A stretch of 64,000 nt of DNA from Paenibacillus sp. Root52 (lineage in GTDB: Bacteria > Bacillota > Bacilli > Paenibacillales > Paenibacillaceae): contig NZ_LMFO01000012.1 in assembly GCF_001426865.1 (NCBI RefSeq), positions 564,172 to 628,171 on the forward strand, in the 5' to 3' direction. The notes beneath the pieces were generated by a model. It made no database searches. It saw only the letters and a list, made by a program, of their open reading frames with translations, and was not told the DNA's origin. This document shows, piece by piece, positions 25,813-35,243 of the stretch. The translations under genes and the position numbers were made by a program. Each line of letters begins with the position of its first letter. Position 1 is the first letter of the stretch.

Positions 25813-26364
25813 ATGAAACCCGGAATGATCCTTACCACTTCAGTGTTAGCAACGGTTGCGGCAGTTTTTCTGCTGGTGGCGATACAGAATTTACATATAC
25901 GTACATGGGGCGAGGATCACGTACTGCCAGTCACAGCAACAAAAGCACCAGACGAATTATCCGATGAAAATTTGGTAGATGTGCTAAATTCTATGCATTT
26001 AACAACTCCCATCGCAAGAGTAGAATGGAAGCAATCCATTTTGAAACTCGATTTAAAGGTAATTGGAACGGGAACAAGCTATAGTGAAATATACGCCAAC
26101 ATGGCCGCGATTGCCGAGCTGAGTTTTCGGAGCTTGGACAATGTGGAACAAGTATTGCTTCGTGTTATGGCCGAGGATGAATGGCTGCATAAACAACATC
26201 TGTTGCTTGCCGCGGATATTCGCCGCAATGAATGGCCGATGGAAGCAATTGATAGCCTGCGAAATTGGAATAGTCCAGCGTTATCTGACGAATTAAAAGC
26301 CTGGTTTCATATTATGGAGACGGAACTCTGGAGGAAGCAGTTCGAAATGTTGAACCAGGGGTAA
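25813..26364 (+). CDS. Hypothetical membrane-anchored protein
   Basis: No family recognised. The 183-aa product starts with one hydrophobic helix (about 5-25, MILTTSVLATVAAVFLLVAI) and continues as a soluble domain, probably outside the membrane. The domain alternates beta-like (RVEWKQSILKLDLKVIG) and helical segments. ATG with AGGGAGG nine bases upstream. It sits between mtrB and hepS, a place without such a gene in B. subtilis. No terminator follows. Confidence 0.65.
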   Translation: MKPGMILTTSVLATVAAVFLLVAIQNLHIRTWGEDHVLPVTATKAPDELSDENLVDVLNSMHLTTPIARVEWKQSILKLDLKVIGTGTSYSEIYANMAAIAELSFRSLDNVEQVLLRVMAEDEWLHKQHLLLAADIRRNEWPMEAIDSLRNWNSPALSDELKAWFHIMETELWRKQFEMLNQG

Positions 26365-26401
26365 TAGAATAGCAGGATTCAGTGCGTGTCCGATAAACAT
26401 A

Positions 26402-26410
26402 TGCTATAAT
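26402..26410 (+). promoter_or_regulatory. Extended -10 promoter before hepS
   Basis: TG-C-TATAAT (26402-26410) is a perfect extended -10 element; the -35 region is poor. It lies 57 bases before the hepS start and could drive the menaquinone genes. Confidence 0.5.
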
Positions 26411-26467
26411 ATATAAGATTGTAGTGCAGAAAAAGGTTTAACAATGCAAAGTCTCGGAGGCTGGAGA

Positions 26468-27331
26468 ATGAATTCATATCGCGTACCCCAACTAGCAAAA
26501 AAATATACGGATTACGACATGATTCGACAACATACGGAAATACCACCGTTTCCGGATAGCCGAGCGCGTCTGTTGCAGGTGTTTGTGAGTCGCACAGATG
26601 AGAAGCAGCATGATGAAATTTATGCTTTAGCTACCTCGCTCGTTCAGTTGGCCATGGATACGCATGATCGTATTGATACTTTATCCGGAGCACGTAGAGA
26701 ACAGGAGATGCGATCTCGTCAGTTGAATGTGCTCGCTGGCGATTATTTCAGTAGTCGATTCTATCAATTGCTTGCCCATGCCAACCGGATCGAAATGATT
26801 GGTAAACTTAGTGGTGCAGTCGCTGAGGTTAACGTGGGTAAGATGTCATTATATGAACGGATGAAGAAGCTCGTCGTTTCGCCTGATGAATACTTACGTG
26901 AAACGGTACAGCTGAAAATGCAGCTGTTTCTTTCTTTTACAGACATAATCAGAGAAAAGGATCAGTCGATCTGGAAGCATCTGCTTGCTGAATTTAGCAC
27001 CTGTGAGAACATTGTGGAAGAATTGCAGAAGCTAAATGATGAGAAAAGCTTTGTTTACAGTTATGCCTTCTGGAGTATTAATGTACAGGGCAGTGATGAG
27101 GAACGGAAGGTTCTTCGTCAACCTGAGCCAGATATGCGTGCGTGGGCTGGACTGGTTCTGAAGTATCGAATTGGTGAAATCTTGCTGGACATGCTTCGTA
27201 ATAGCACACACCGCATACAGCAATTATTGCAAGATAAGGTGGAGGGTGAAAGTTTGCATGAAGTGCAGGCAATTTTAGAACCTTACCTCACCTATTTGCA
27301 GCCTTCACATGCGGTAGTTAGGGAAGATTGA
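26468..27331 (+). CDS. hepS: Heptaprenyl diphosphate synthase component I
   Basis: HepS is the small, non-catalytic subunit that pairs with HepT to elongate farnesyl diphosphate to C35 heptaprenyl diphosphate, the side chain of menaquinone-7. The 287-aa helical protein matches the HEPPP_synt_1 family in order (VPQLAKKYTDYDMIRQH, SGARREQEMRSRQLNVLAGDYFSSRFY). ATG 26468 has GGAGG seven bases upstream; eight extra codons upstream start at an unsupported ATG. hepT is three genes downstream in the same cluster. It overlaps the menG reading region closely. Confidence 0.9.
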   Translation: MNSYRVPQLAKKYTDYDMIRQHTEIPPFPDSRARLLQVFVSRTDEKQHDEIYALATSLVQLAMDTHDRIDTLSGARREQEMRSRQLNVLAGDYFSSRFYQLLAHANRIEMIGKLSGAVAEVNVGKMSLYERMKKLVVSPDEYLRETVQLKMQLFLSFTDIIREKDQSIWKHLLAEFSTCENIVEELQKLNDEKSFVYSYAFWSINVQGSDEERKVLRQPEPDMRAWAGLVLKYRIGEILLDMLRNSTHRIQQLLQDKVEGESLHEVQAILEPYLTYLQPSHAVVRED

Positions 27332-27342
27332 GGGGGAGACGA

Positions 27343-28071
27343 ATGGGTAGCACAGAGACCAAACCGAAAGAAGAATTTGTCCATTCGGTTTTTCAGAGTA
27401 TTGCGGGTAAGTATGATGTCATGAATGATATCCTAAGTTTTCGTAGGCACAAAGCTTGGCGTAAATTCACCATGAAAAAGATGAACATGTCCCAAGGAGA
27501 CACAGGACTTGATCTGTGCTGCGGAACCTGCGACTGGACACTTGCCATGGCGGAAGCAAGTGAAACGGGTCACATGCATGGTCTCGACTTCAGCAGTAAC
27601 ATGCTGGAGGTAGGTCAAACGAAGATTAATGCAGTGAATCGTGATAAGCAGATTACACTTGTGCAAGGGAATGCAATGTCACTTCCATTTGACGATAATA
27701 CGTTTGATTACGTGACGATCGGTTTTGGTCTTCGGAATGTACCGGATCTGAGACAGGTTCTGTCTGAGATGCAACGAGTTGTGAAGCCTGGAGGCAAGGT
27801 GGTATGTCTAGAGCTATCCAAGCCAACATGGCAGCCTTTTAAAGGCATTTATTATTTTTATTTTGAACATATGTTGCCTAATATGGCTAAGCTATTTGCT
27901 AAGCGTTATGAGCAGTACAAATGGCTACCAGACTCGCTGGCACTATTTCCGGGAAGAAAGGAACTGGCGAGCATTTTTGAAGAAACCGGATTACAGCAAG
28001 TGCAGGCCTATCCTCTGACCGGAGGCATCGCGGCACTGCATATTGGAACCAAGGAGAATCAGCATGTTTAG
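27343..28071 (+). CDS. menG: Demethylmenaquinone methyltransferase
   Basis: MenG/UbiE methylates demethylmenaquinone with S-adenosylmethionine in the final step of menaquinone synthesis. The 242-aa protein has the class I methyltransferase core DLCCGTCDWTLAMAEAS, the UbiE signatures YDVMNDILSFRRHKAWR and GFGLRNVPDLRQVLSEMQRVVKPGG, and the C-terminal GGIAALHIGTK. ATG 27343 has GAGGGGGAGA upstream; a TTG 15 bases earlier overlaps the ribosome binding site. Overlaps the following ubiA by 8 bp. Confidence 0.95.
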   Translation: MGSTETKPKEEFVHSVFQSIAGKYDVMNDILSFRRHKAWRKFTMKKMNMSQGDTGLDLCCGTCDWTLAMAEASETGHMHGLDFSSNMLEVGQTKINAVNRDKQITLVQGNAMSLPFDDNTFDYVTIGFGLRNVPDLRQVLSEMQRVVKPGGKVVCLELSKPTWQPFKGIYYFYFEHMLPNMAKLFAKRYEQYKWLPDSLALFPGRKELASIFEETGLQQVQAYPLTGGIAALHIGTKENQHV

Positions 28072-28930
28072 GAAAATTCGTATCTTTTTAGAAATGATCA
28101 AGATTGAACACACGCTTTTTGCATTACCTTTTGCTTTTATGGGAGCTATTCTCGGTTCCATGTTAGTCAATGGCACGTTTCCATCCTGGATGCAAATCTT
28201 CTGGGTACTACTAGCTATGGTAGGTGCGCGAAGTGCAGCATTTGGTCTTAATCGTATTATTGACCAGGCCATTGACGGCAAGAATCCACGTACGGCAATG
28301 CGAGCTATTCCGGCTGGATTGCTGAAGAACGGCGAAGTTATTATTTTCATTATCGTCTCATTTGTATTGTTATTCTGGGCATCATCCAATCTTAATGTAT
28401 TATCCATGCAATTGTTGCCTATTGCTGTATTTATGCTAGTACTGTATTCATATACCAAACGATTCACATGGCTATGTCATATCGTGCTTGGTATGACGAT
28501 TGGTCTTGCTCCACTTGGAGGCTGGGTGGCGGTTACGGGTTCGATGGATTGGACAGCTATTGTACTCTACGTTACGATTGTATTCTGGACAGCAGGCTTC
28601 GATATCATCTATGCATGTCAAGACCTGGAGTTTGATCAGGGAGAAGGCTTACATTCCATTCCTTCTCGCTTTGGATTGATTAAGTCGTTGAAGATCGCAA
28701 GGTTCTTCCATATCATTACGGCGATCGGTTTCTTAGCACTCTTGTTAATGACGGATCTGAGCTGGTGGTATGGTGCGGGTATGTTGATTACGTACGGTAT
28801 TCTATTCTATGAGCATTACATCGTATCACCTAATGACATGAGCCGAGTTCAAACGGCATTCTTTACGATGAATAGTGTGCTCAGCCTTGTGGTGTTTACG
28901 TTCACTTTGATTGATCTGGCGGTGAAGTAA
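28064..28930 (+). CDS. ubiA: UbiA-family polyprenyltransferase
   Basis: The 288-aa membrane enzyme has the two Asp-rich motifs of the UbiA family: NRIIDQAIDGKNPRT (about 63-77) and DIIYACQDLEFDQGEG (about 180-196), plus about eight helices. Such enzymes transfer a polyprenyl chain onto an aromatic ring. Next to hepS, menG and ubiX it probably acts in quinone synthesis; the futalosine route uses a UbiA (MqnP) and UbiX-like enzyme. ATG 28064 has AAGGAG seven bases before. True substrate cannot be read from sequence; 4-hydroxybenzoate is the default database label. Confidence 0.85.
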   Translation: MFRKIRIFLEMIKIEHTLFALPFAFMGAILGSMLVNGTFPSWMQIFWVLLAMVGARSAAFGLNRIIDQAIDGKNPRTAMRAIPAGLLKNGEVIIFIIVSFVLLFWASSNLNVLSMQLLPIAVFMLVLYSYTKRFTWLCHIVLGMTIGLAPLGGWVAVTGSMDWTAIVLYVTIVFWTAGFDIIYACQDLEFDQGEGLHSIPSRFGLIKSLKIARFFHIITAIGFLALLLMTDLSWWYGAGMLITYGILFYEHYIVSPNDMSRVQTAFFTMNSVLSLVVFTFTLIDLAVK

Positions 28931-28932
28931 CG

Positions 28933-29550
28933 ATGCAGCAGCCGGACAATAAACGCCTCGTCGTTGGTATAACTGGAGCCAGTGGAAGCATTTATGGCAT
29001 TAGGCTGATTGAAACGTTACTTGATCTGAACTACACAGTGCATCTCGTGATTTCTAATGCGGGCTGGCGTGTATTAAAAGAGGAAATGGACTGGGATATT
29101 ACGAGCCGTGACGCTGTGCTTGAAGAAAAATTCGGCGGTCGTTCTGGCTCAATCATCTACCATCCCGTTAGCGATATTGGAGCTTCCATTGCAAGTGGAT
29201 CTTATCTTGCCGATGGTATGATTATTATGCCTTGCTCCATGGGAACTCTCTCATCTATCGCGCAAGGGTCATCTGATAATCTGATGTCTCGCGCAGCTGA
29301 TGTGATGATGAAGGAAGCGAGACCGTTAATTCTCGTTCCACGAGAGACGCCGCTGCATGCAATCCATTTGGAGAACATGTTGAAGCTCTCTAGATTAGGT
29401 GTACGCATGATTCCGGCGATGCCGGCTTTTTATTACAAACCTCAGAGTATGGAAGAGTTGATTATGTTTTTGGTCGGTAAGGTGCTGGATAATCTGCGCA
29501 TACCGCATCAGCTCTTCAAGCGATGGGGAGAACCGGATGAACGGGGTTAA
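28933..29550 (+). CDS. ubiX: Flavin prenyltransferase UbiX
   Basis: UbiX makes prenylated FMN, the cofactor of UbiD-type decarboxylases. The 205-aa protein shows the flavin-binding GITGASGSIYGIRL at the start, the VPCSMGTLSSIAQGSSDNL-type loop and the conserved RETPLHAIHLENML and PAFYYKPQSMEEL. Two bases separate it from ubiA. No ubiD partner is seen in the window. Together ubiA and ubiX suggest a quinone precursor other than the o-succinylbenzoate route, or an accessory role. Confidence 0.93.
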   Translation: MQQPDNKRLVVGITGASGSIYGIRLIETLLDLNYTVHLVISNAGWRVLKEEMDWDITSRDAVLEEKFGGRSGSIIYHPVSDIGASIASGSYLADGMIIMPCSMGTLSSIAQGSSDNLMSRAADVMMKEARPLILVPRETPLHAIHLENMLKLSRLGVRMIPAMPAFYYKPQSMEELIMFLVGKVLDNLRIPHQLFKRWGEPDERG

Positions 29551-29884
29551 CAACTGGAAGCTGGCTATGTCCCTGTGGCTAGTAAGAAGATTATGCTTCT
29601 GGTTGTTGCCCCGCACCCGGGGTATTGGTGAGTGCTGATGAATGTTCGAGATGGCACACAGCCTTGACCCATACTCCGGCAACTTCTGTATCCTTGTTTC
29701 AGAATACGTCGAAGAGTTTAAATCCCGGATGTCGGTCATGGCATTCGAAGAAATGTGGCACGACATATAGAACACAAGTAGGGACGGCGAGCCCGGGCTT
29801 TCGTTATGCCTGCAGGCCGGAATTGCTGGAGGGGAAGGTAAGCATGGATTTTTGGACTGACAATACGCTGATACGGGTGAACGA
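29551..29884. other. Gene-free or decayed stretch between ubiX and hepT
   Basis: 334 bp inside an otherwise tightly packed operon. Stop codons interrupt all plus-strand frames, yet short segments look protein-like in different frames: a 34-codon frame from the ATG at 29537 and a 42-codon frame from the ATG at 29642 (MFEMAHSLDPYSGNF...). A frame from 29625 to 29888 lacks a ribosome binding site. This could be a degraded gene; I see no complete gene on either strand. Confidence 0.5.
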
Positions 29885-30859
29885 ATGAAACTATTAGATA
29901 TTTTCGGGTTGCTAAAAAAAGATATGGATTACATTGAAAAAGAGTTATATCGCAGTGTTCAAGGGGAACAAAAGTTACTGAGTGAAACCTCACTCCACTT
30001 GCTCAAAGCAGGTGGGAAACGTTTGCGCCCAGTATTTGTGCTGCTTGGTGGGAAATATGGTACATATGATATTGAGCGGCTAAAGCTCATTGCGGTTCCG
30101 CTCGAATTGATACATTCGGCTTCCCTTGTGCATGATGACGTCATTGATAATGCGGCAACCCGTAGAGGTAAGCCGACAGTGAAATCCAAGTGGGATAATC
30201 GGATTGCTATGTACACCGGGGATTATATTTATGGGAAAGCGCTCCAACTGACAGCCGGTTTATCCGACCCGGCAATTCATCGTATTCTGGCCAAGGCAAT
30301 GGTTCAGATGTCCATCGGTGAGATGGAGCAGATTCGCGACTTTTTTAACACTGGACAAAGTGTACGTAATTATCTTCTTCGTATTCGGCGTAAAACGGCA
30401 TTGCTGATAGCAGTGAGCTGTCAATTGGGAGCTCTTGCGACTCGTGCACCCAAGGAAGTTTCTTCTCTGCTATATACCTACGGATATAATGTGGGCATGG
30501 CGTTCCAGATTCAAGACGATGTGCTGGATCTGGTCGGAACAGAGAAGCAACTGGGTAAGCCTCCAGGCAGTGATATGAAGCAGGGAAACATTACGTTACC
30601 TGTGCTCTATGCATTACAAGAACAGCAGTTACGTGAACCACTACTAGAAGAAATTGCTCGTGTCCAGCACGAGGACGGACGTGCAAGCGCATCAGATGCA
30701 ATTGGAATGATTCGCCAAAGTCAAGGAATTGCTAAAGCAGAAGCACTCGCTGACCGATATATGAAGAAAGCGCTCGATGCTCTGGATCAGCTGCCTAACA
30801 TCAAGACCAGTAAGAATTTACGTGATATTGCTCATTTTGTCGTTAAACGTACTCATTAA
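29885..30859 (+). CDS. hepT: Heptaprenyl diphosphate synthase component II
   Basis: HepT is the catalytic trans-isoprenyl diphosphate synthase subunit. The 324-aa protein has the first Asp-rich motif in VHDDVIDNAATRRG (about 82-95), the GDYIYGKAL and GGKRLRP segments, and the second Asp-rich motif QIQDDVLD (about 210). The bulky residues before the first motif fit a long-chain product. ATG directly in the distal operon; partner HepS is encoded at 26.5 kb. Menaquinone-7 chain synthesis is the expected role. Confidence 0.95.
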   Translation: MKLLDIFGLLKKDMDYIEKELYRSVQGEQKLLSETSLHLLKAGGKRLRPVFVLLGGKYGTYDIERLKLIAVPLELIHSASLVHDDVIDNAATRRGKPTVKSKWDNRIAMYTGDYIYGKALQLTAGLSDPAIHRILAKAMVQMSIGEMEQIRDFFNTGQSVRNYLLRIRRKTALLIAVSCQLGALATRAPKEVSSLLYTYGYNVGMAFQIQDDVLDLVGTEKQLGKPPGSDMKQGNITLPVLYALQEQQLREPLLEEIARVQHEDGRASASDAIGMIRQSQGIAKAEALADRYMKKALDALDQLPNIKTSKNLRDIAHFVVKRTH

Positions 30860-31019
30860 TTTCAGGTGTCGATTCAATTTAGGATTGGCAGTTGAATGAC
30901 TCATGAACGAATGTAGAAGTGACAATCCTCATTGGGAGGAAATGCACTTGTATGTTACAATCAAAGGGATTGCGTCTACATATTGAAATAACTTTGAACC
31001 GTGAGTGAGGAGTGAGCCA

Positions 31020-31463
31020 ATGGATCGTACATTTTTAATGGTGAAGCCTGATGGTGTGCAGCGTGGTTTGATAGGGCGTATTGTTAGCCGTCTGGAGGAC
31101 AAAGGGTTTAAAATGGTTGCGGGCAAGCTGGTGCAGATGACGGAGGATCAGGCTAAGCGACATTATGCCGAGCATGAAGGCAAGCCGTTCTTCGATGAAT
31201 TAGTTGGATTTATTACATCTGGACCTGTATTTGCGATGGTTTGGGAAGGTGACGATATCGTGGCATTAGCGCGGATCGTAATCGGCAAGACCAATGTGAA
31301 AGAAGCAGCTCCAGGTACTATTCGTGGAGATTTTGCTAGTCACACACCGCATAACCTAATTCATGGGGCAGATTCGCCGGAAAGTGCTACCCGTGAAGCA
31401 GCAAACTTCTTTAGTTCTGAGGAATTGGTAACGTACGACAAGAGCATCGCAGCCTGGTTGTAA
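31020..31463 (+). CDS. ndk: Nucleoside diphosphate kinase
   Basis: Ndk transfers phosphate from ATP to nucleoside diphosphates through a phosphohistidine. The 147-aa protein starts [19 protein letters not shown] and holds the active-site His in [15 protein letters not shown] 31020 has GAGGAGTGAG just upstream; a GTG five codons earlier lies inside that site. Conserved between hepT and cheR as in B. subtilis. Confidence 0.97.
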   Translation: MDRTFLMVKPDGVQRGLIGRIVSRLEDKGFKMVAGKLVQMTEDQAKRHYAEHEGKPFFDELVGFITSGPVFAMVWEGDDIVALARIVIGKTNVKEAAPGTIRGDFASHTPHNLIHGADSPESATREAANFFSSEELVTYDKSIAAWL

Positions 31464-31486
31464 TTTATTACCAGAAGGGTGATACG

Positions 31487-32281
31487 ATGCTAGAGCAGGA
31501 ACAACAACTAGACCCGGACTATACCGGATTCATTCGTAAAATCAAAGAGAGCACAGGCATTGACCTTGCTCAATACAAGGAAGGCCAGATGAAAAGACGG
31601 CTGACCACACTTCGCAACAAAAACGGATTTAATACATTTTCTATTTTTTTTGATGCAATGCAGAAGGATAAGTCCCTATTCTATGAATTTTTGGATCGTA
31701 TGACGATTAACGTATCCGAATTCTGGCGTAATCCGAATCGTTGGGAAGTGCTTCGGGATCAGATTTTACCTGAACTGGTAGGTTCCAAGCGTAAAGCGAA
31801 GGTATGGAGTGCGGCTTGTTCAACAGGTGAGGAACCGTATACGTTAGCTATGATTCTTGATACGATGGGGATTCTCAAGGATAGCTCGATCACAGCAAGT
31901 GATTTGGACGAAGGAGCAATTGCCAAAGCCAAAGAAGGTCGTTATATGGAGCGTTCGCTCAAAGATGTACCTAAGGAAACGGCTGAGCGCTACTTCAAGC
32001 AGGATGGCTTGGTGTACCGAATTGATGAGAAGCTCAAAAGTTCGGTTAAGTTTGTGAAGCAAAATCTGTTGTTGGATCGGTTTGATGATGGGTACGACCT
32101 GATTGTGTGCCGGAACGTAATGATCTATTTCACCGAGGAAGCCAAAAACTTGTTGTATCACAAGTTTGCAGCAAGTTTGCGTCCAGGCGGTGTTTTATTC
32201 GTGGGTAGTACGGAGCAGATTTTCTCTCCTGGGCAGTATGGCTTGGAGACAGCGGAAACATTCTTTTATCGTAAAAAATAA
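31487..32281 (+). CDS. cheR: Chemotaxis protein methyltransferase CheR
   Basis: CheR methylates glutamates of chemoreceptors with S-adenosylmethionine, setting receptor sensitivity. The 264-aa protein has the N-terminal helical CheR_N domain (about 10-65) and the methyltransferase domain with [14 protein letters not shown] and [24 protein letters not shown]. Placement within the aromatic supraoperon, isolated from other chemotaxis genes, is the same in B. subtilis. ATG with AGGGTGA upstream; terminator follows. Confidence 0.95.
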   Translation: MLEQEQQLDPDYTGFIRKIKESTGIDLAQYKEGQMKRRLTTLRNKNGFNTFSIFFDAMQKDKSLFYEFLDRMTINVSEFWRNPNRWEVLRDQILPELVGSKRKAKVWSAACSTGEEPYTLAMILDTMGILKDSSITASDLDEGAIAKAKEGRYMERSLKDVPKETAERYFKQDGLVYRIDEKLKSSVKFVKQNLLLDRFDDGYDLIVCRNVMIYFTEEAKNLLYHKFAASLRPGGVLFVGSTEQIFSPGQYGLETAETFFYRKK

Positions 32282-32311
32282 GTTCATTTCTCAATTACTA
32301 AATATTGTTCA

Positions 32312-32360
32312 TAACCGTCTGGGTTACACATGTTCATGTGTATGCTCAGGCGGTTATTTT
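32312..32360 (+). terminator. Terminator of cheR
   Basis: AACCGTCTG pairs with CAGGCGGTT, with an inner ACACATG-TT-CATGTGT stem, then TATTTT. Confidence 0.8.
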
Positions 32361-32455
32361 GCAAAGCAAGGAGAAATGAATCGAGAGCAGTACAATAATT
32401 CAGAAGAATGAACGGAGTCGAAAATTCGTTTTGATGCAAGAAAACGTGTGCTTTC

Positions 32456-32484
32456 TTGTCAAAGCGGGTCAGCTATACTATAAT
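32456..32484 (+). promoter_or_regulatory. Sigma-A promoter of aroC-aroB-aroH
   Basis: TTGTCA (32456-32461), 17-base spacer, TATAAT (32479-32484), 62 bases before the aroC start. Confidence 0.8.
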
Positions 32485-32546
32485 GAGCAAAGAAATTATG
32501 GGATTTTAGCAATGTGCAGTTTAACAGTTTAAAGGGGGAACGTATT

Positions 32547-33716
32547 ATGAGTTTACGTTATTTGACCGCAGGGGAAACGCACGGACCCCAATTGACAGCT
32601 ATTATTGAAGGATTGCCGAGCAATTTGAATATTGACTTTGAAGAATTGAACTTCCAGCTTCACCGCCGCCAAAAAGGATATGGTCGTGGACGCCGGATGC
32701 AAATTGAAAAGGATCAGGCAACGTTCGTTGGTGGAATTCGCCATGGATATACAACAGGAGCACCTGTAGCACTTGTTGTTGAAAATAATGACTGGAAGCA
32801 CTGGCAGAAGATTATGAACATCGAGCCAATCGAAGGCAGTGACGAAGAGAAGCGTCGTGTGCATCGTCCACGTCCAGGACACGCTGATCTGAACGGTGGA
32901 CTCAAATATAATCTGAAGGACTTGCGTAACGTACTAGAGCGTTCTAGTGCACGTGAGACTACAGTACGTGTAGCATGTGGTGCAATTGCACGACAATTTC
33001 TAGCAGAATTCGGAATCAAAGTTGCTGGACGTGTCCTACGTATTGGAGAGATTGAGGCTCCGTATCGTGATCTGCCAATCGATGAATTGATCGAGGTAAC
33101 AGAAGCTTCGTCAGTACGTGTAACGGACGCAGAGACGGAGAAGAAGATGGAAGCATACATTGATCAAATCAAACAAGAAGGCGACTCGATCGGCGGTATT
33201 GTTGAATGTATCGTTGAAGGTGTACCTATTGGTCTGGGTAGTCATGTACAGTATGATCGCAAATTGGATGCTAGAATTGCTCAAGGTGTAATGTCCATTA
33301 ATGCATTTAAAGGGGTAGAAATCGGTATCGGGTTCGAAGCAGGCACGATTCGTGGATCTCAAGTGCATGATGAGATTATGCATACGGATGAGCGCGGCTA
33401 CCATCGTGCAACGAATCGTTTGGGTGGATTTGAAGGTGGTATGACTAACGGCATGCCTGTCGTTGTACGAGGCGTAATGAAGCCAATTCCAACTCTTTAT
33501 AAGCCGCTTCAGAGCGTGGATATCGATACCAAGGAAGCTTTTTCAGCTCAGGTTGAGCGTTCTGATGCATGTGCAGTTCCAGCAGCGAGTGTTGTTATGG
33601 AGCATGTGGTTGCATGGGAGATCGCAAAAGCATTCCTAGAGAAGTTCGGTGGAGACTCCATGGAGGAAATCCGCGCGAACGTTGCAAGTTACCAAGCTCA
33701 ATTGGAGAACTACTAA
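32547..33716 (+). CDS. aroC: Chorismate synthase
   Basis: AroC (AroF in B. subtilis naming) converts EPSP to chorismate using reduced FMN. The 389-aa protein has the conserved [49 protein letters not shown] and the C-terminal GSQVHDE...[19 protein letters not shown] blocks. ATG 32547 has AAGGGGGA upstream; the longer frame to 32514 lacks a site. First gene of the aro group feeding the trp operon downstream. Confidence 0.96.
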   Translation: MSLRYLTAGETHGPQLTAIIEGLPSNLNIDFEELNFQLHRRQKGYGRGRRMQIEKDQATFVGGIRHGYTTGAPVALVVENNDWKHWQKIMNIEPIEGSDEEKRRVHRPRPGHADLNGGLKYNLKDLRNVLERSSARETTVRVACGAIARQFLAEFGIKVAGRVLRIGEIEAPYRDLPIDELIEVTEASSVRVTDAETEKKMEAYIDQIKQEGDSIGGIVECIVEGVPIGLGSHVQYDRKLDARIAQGVMSINAFKGVEIGIGFEAGTIRGSQVHDEIMHTDERGYHRATNRLGGFEGGMTNGMPVVVRGVMKPIPTLYKPLQSVDIDTKEAFSAQVERSDACAVPAASVVMEHVVAWEIAKAFLEKFGGDSMEEIRANVASYQAQLENY

Positions 33717-33717
33717 A

Positions 33718-34812
33718 ATGCGCCAGCTAACAGTTCAATTGGAGGAAAGATCATACCCGATTCTGATTGGTTCTGGTTTATTGGCACAAGCACCTCAATT
33801 TTTTGAGCAGTATGGCCTAACGAAGAAGAGCCCGCTATTAATTATTACGGATGCAAATGTGGCTCCTAAATATTTGTCTACGCTTGAACAAACGCTGAGC
33901 ACGGCTGGATTTACAGTTGTCTCAGCCGTTGTTCCTGCTGGTGAAACATCGAAGTCACTATCCGTTTACCAAGATATGATGACAGCTGCAATTGAAGGCA
34001 AGCTAGATCGAAGCTCAGCCATTATTGCTCTAGGCGGTGGTGTGGTTGGTGATCTGGCTGGATTCGTTGCAGCTACATATATGCGTGGAGTTAAGTTCGT
34101 TCAAGTGCCCACTACGATACTGGCTCATGACAGCAGTGTAGGCGGTAAGGTTGCTGTCAATCATCCGCTTGCCAAAAATATGATCGGTGCATTCCATCAA
34201 CCGGAGCTTGTACTTTACGATGTAGATACACTGCAATCGTTGCCACCTCGTGATGTGTCTGCTGGTTTATCCGAGATGTTGAAGCATGGCTTGATTCGTG
34301 ACGAAGCGTTTGCACATTGGTGTGAAGAGCATGCAGAGCAGCTGCTTGCACTTGATCCAGAAGCTCTTGGGTATGGACTTGAGCGTGGATGCGGAATTAA
34401 GGCAGAGATTGTATCTAGAGATGAACGCGAAAACGGAGAACGTGCGCTGCTAAACCTGGGTCATACGATTGGTCATGCTATTGAAGCAATTGCTGGATAC
34501 GGCGAATTCCTGCATGGCGAAGCTATCTCGATTGGTATGGCTGGATCAGCATTACTTGGAGAGAAGCTGGGTGCCCCAGCGGGACTGTATGATGATACGG
34601 TCCGTATGCTTCGTGCCTTACGCCTTCCCGTAACTTTGCCGAGCCATCTGGGAACAGAGGCATTAATGGAAGCAATGATGCATGACAAAAAGTTTCGTGA
34701 AGGACATATGGTCTTCATTATTCCTGATCGCATTGGCGCAGCTCGCATTGTAAAAGACGTGCCGGTGTCAGATGTCATCGAAGTGATTGAATTGCTTAAG
34801 AAGGGAGATTAA
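33718..34812 (+). CDS. aroB: 3-dehydroquinate synthase
   Basis: AroB cyclises DAHP to 3-dehydroquinate, the second shikimate step, with NAD and zinc. The 364-aa protein shows ALGGGVVGDLAGFVAATYMRG, VPTTILAHDSSVGGKVAVNHP, ERENGERALLNLGHTIGHAIE (zinc ligands) and HGEAISIGM. The ATG at 33718 overlaps no other gene and begins 1 base after the aroC stop, with TGGAGA upstream. Order aroC-aroB-aroH as in B. subtilis. Confidence 0.96.
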   Translation: MRQLTVQLEERSYPILIGSGLLAQAPQFFEQYGLTKKSPLLIITDANVAPKYLSTLEQTLSTAGFTVVSAVVPAGETSKSLSVYQDMMTAAIEGKLDRSSAIIALGGGVVGDLAGFVAATYMRGVKFVQVPTTILAHDSSVGGKVAVNHPLAKNMIGAFHQPELVLYDVDTLQSLPPRDVSAGLSEMLKHGLIRDEAFAHWCEEHAEQLLALDPEALGYGLERGCGIKAEIVSRDERENGERALLNLGHTIGHAIEAIAGYGEFLHGEAISIGMAGSALLGEKLGAPAGLYDDTVRMLRALRLPVTLPSHLGTEALMEAMMHDKKFREGHMVFIIPDRIGAARIVKDVPVSDVIEVIELLKKGD

Positions 34813-34816
34813 CAAC

Positions 34817-35194
34817 ATGGTGACACGCGGAATTCGCGGGGCTACAACAGTCACGCATAACACCGAAGAACATATTTTGCAGGAAACGGCCGTATTGTTA
34901 CAAGAGATCGTGGATCGTAATGATATTAAGCCAGAAGATATCTGTAGTGTCTGGATCACGATGACAGGAGATTTGGACGCAGCTTTTCCAGCAAAGGCCA
35001 TTCGCCAGTTGGAAGGCTGGGAGCTAGTGCCGCTAATGTGCGCACTGGAGGTTCCAGTACAAGGGGCATTGCCGCTATGTATTCGTTTTATGGTGCATGT
35101 GAACACAGCCAAAGCACAGAATGAAATAAATCATGTTTACCTGAATGGTGCGCAGGCATTGCGTCCAGATCTCGCAGCACCTTCCGGTTCATAA
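34817..35194 (+). CDS. aroH: Chorismate mutase, AroH class
   Basis: AroH rearranges chorismate to prephenate for Phe and Tyr synthesis. The 125-aa monofunctional protein is of the beta/alpha-barrel trimer type: MVTRGIRGATTV (Arg7), ILQETAVLLQEIVDRNDI, TMTGDLDAAFPAKAIR and MCALEVPVQGALPLCIRFMVHVN. The ATG at 34817 has AAGGGAG ten bases upstream. Ten bases after its stop lies the trp promoter, so aroH ends the aro unit. Confidence 0.95.
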   Translation: MVTRGIRGATTVTHNTEEHILQETAVLLQEIVDRNDIKPEDICSVWITMTGDLDAAFPAKAIRQLEGWELVPLMCALEVPVQGALPLCIRFMVHVNTAKAQNEINHVYLNGAQALRPDLAAPSGS

Positions 35195-35203
35195 TCCCAG
35201 TGG

Positions 35204-35232
35204 TTGTCAAACCGAATGGAATCATGTATAGT
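35204..35232 (+). promoter_or_regulatory. trp operon promoter
   Basis: TTGTCA (35204-35209), 17-base spacer, TATAGT (35227-35232). Transcription should begin near 35239, directly in front of the TRAP triplets. Confidence 0.8.
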
Positions 35233-35243
35233 GAGAAGCAGTT

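Noticed and set aside
29625..29888. 87-codon plus-strand frame between ubiX and hepT
   Set aside because: No ribosome site, Cys/Trp/Arg-rich, and overlaps hepT. Recorded instead as a possibly decayed segment.
32376..32411. 11-codon frame ahead of aroC with AAGGAG nearby
   Set aside because: Ribosome site only two bases from ATG and located between the cheR terminator and the aroC promoter.
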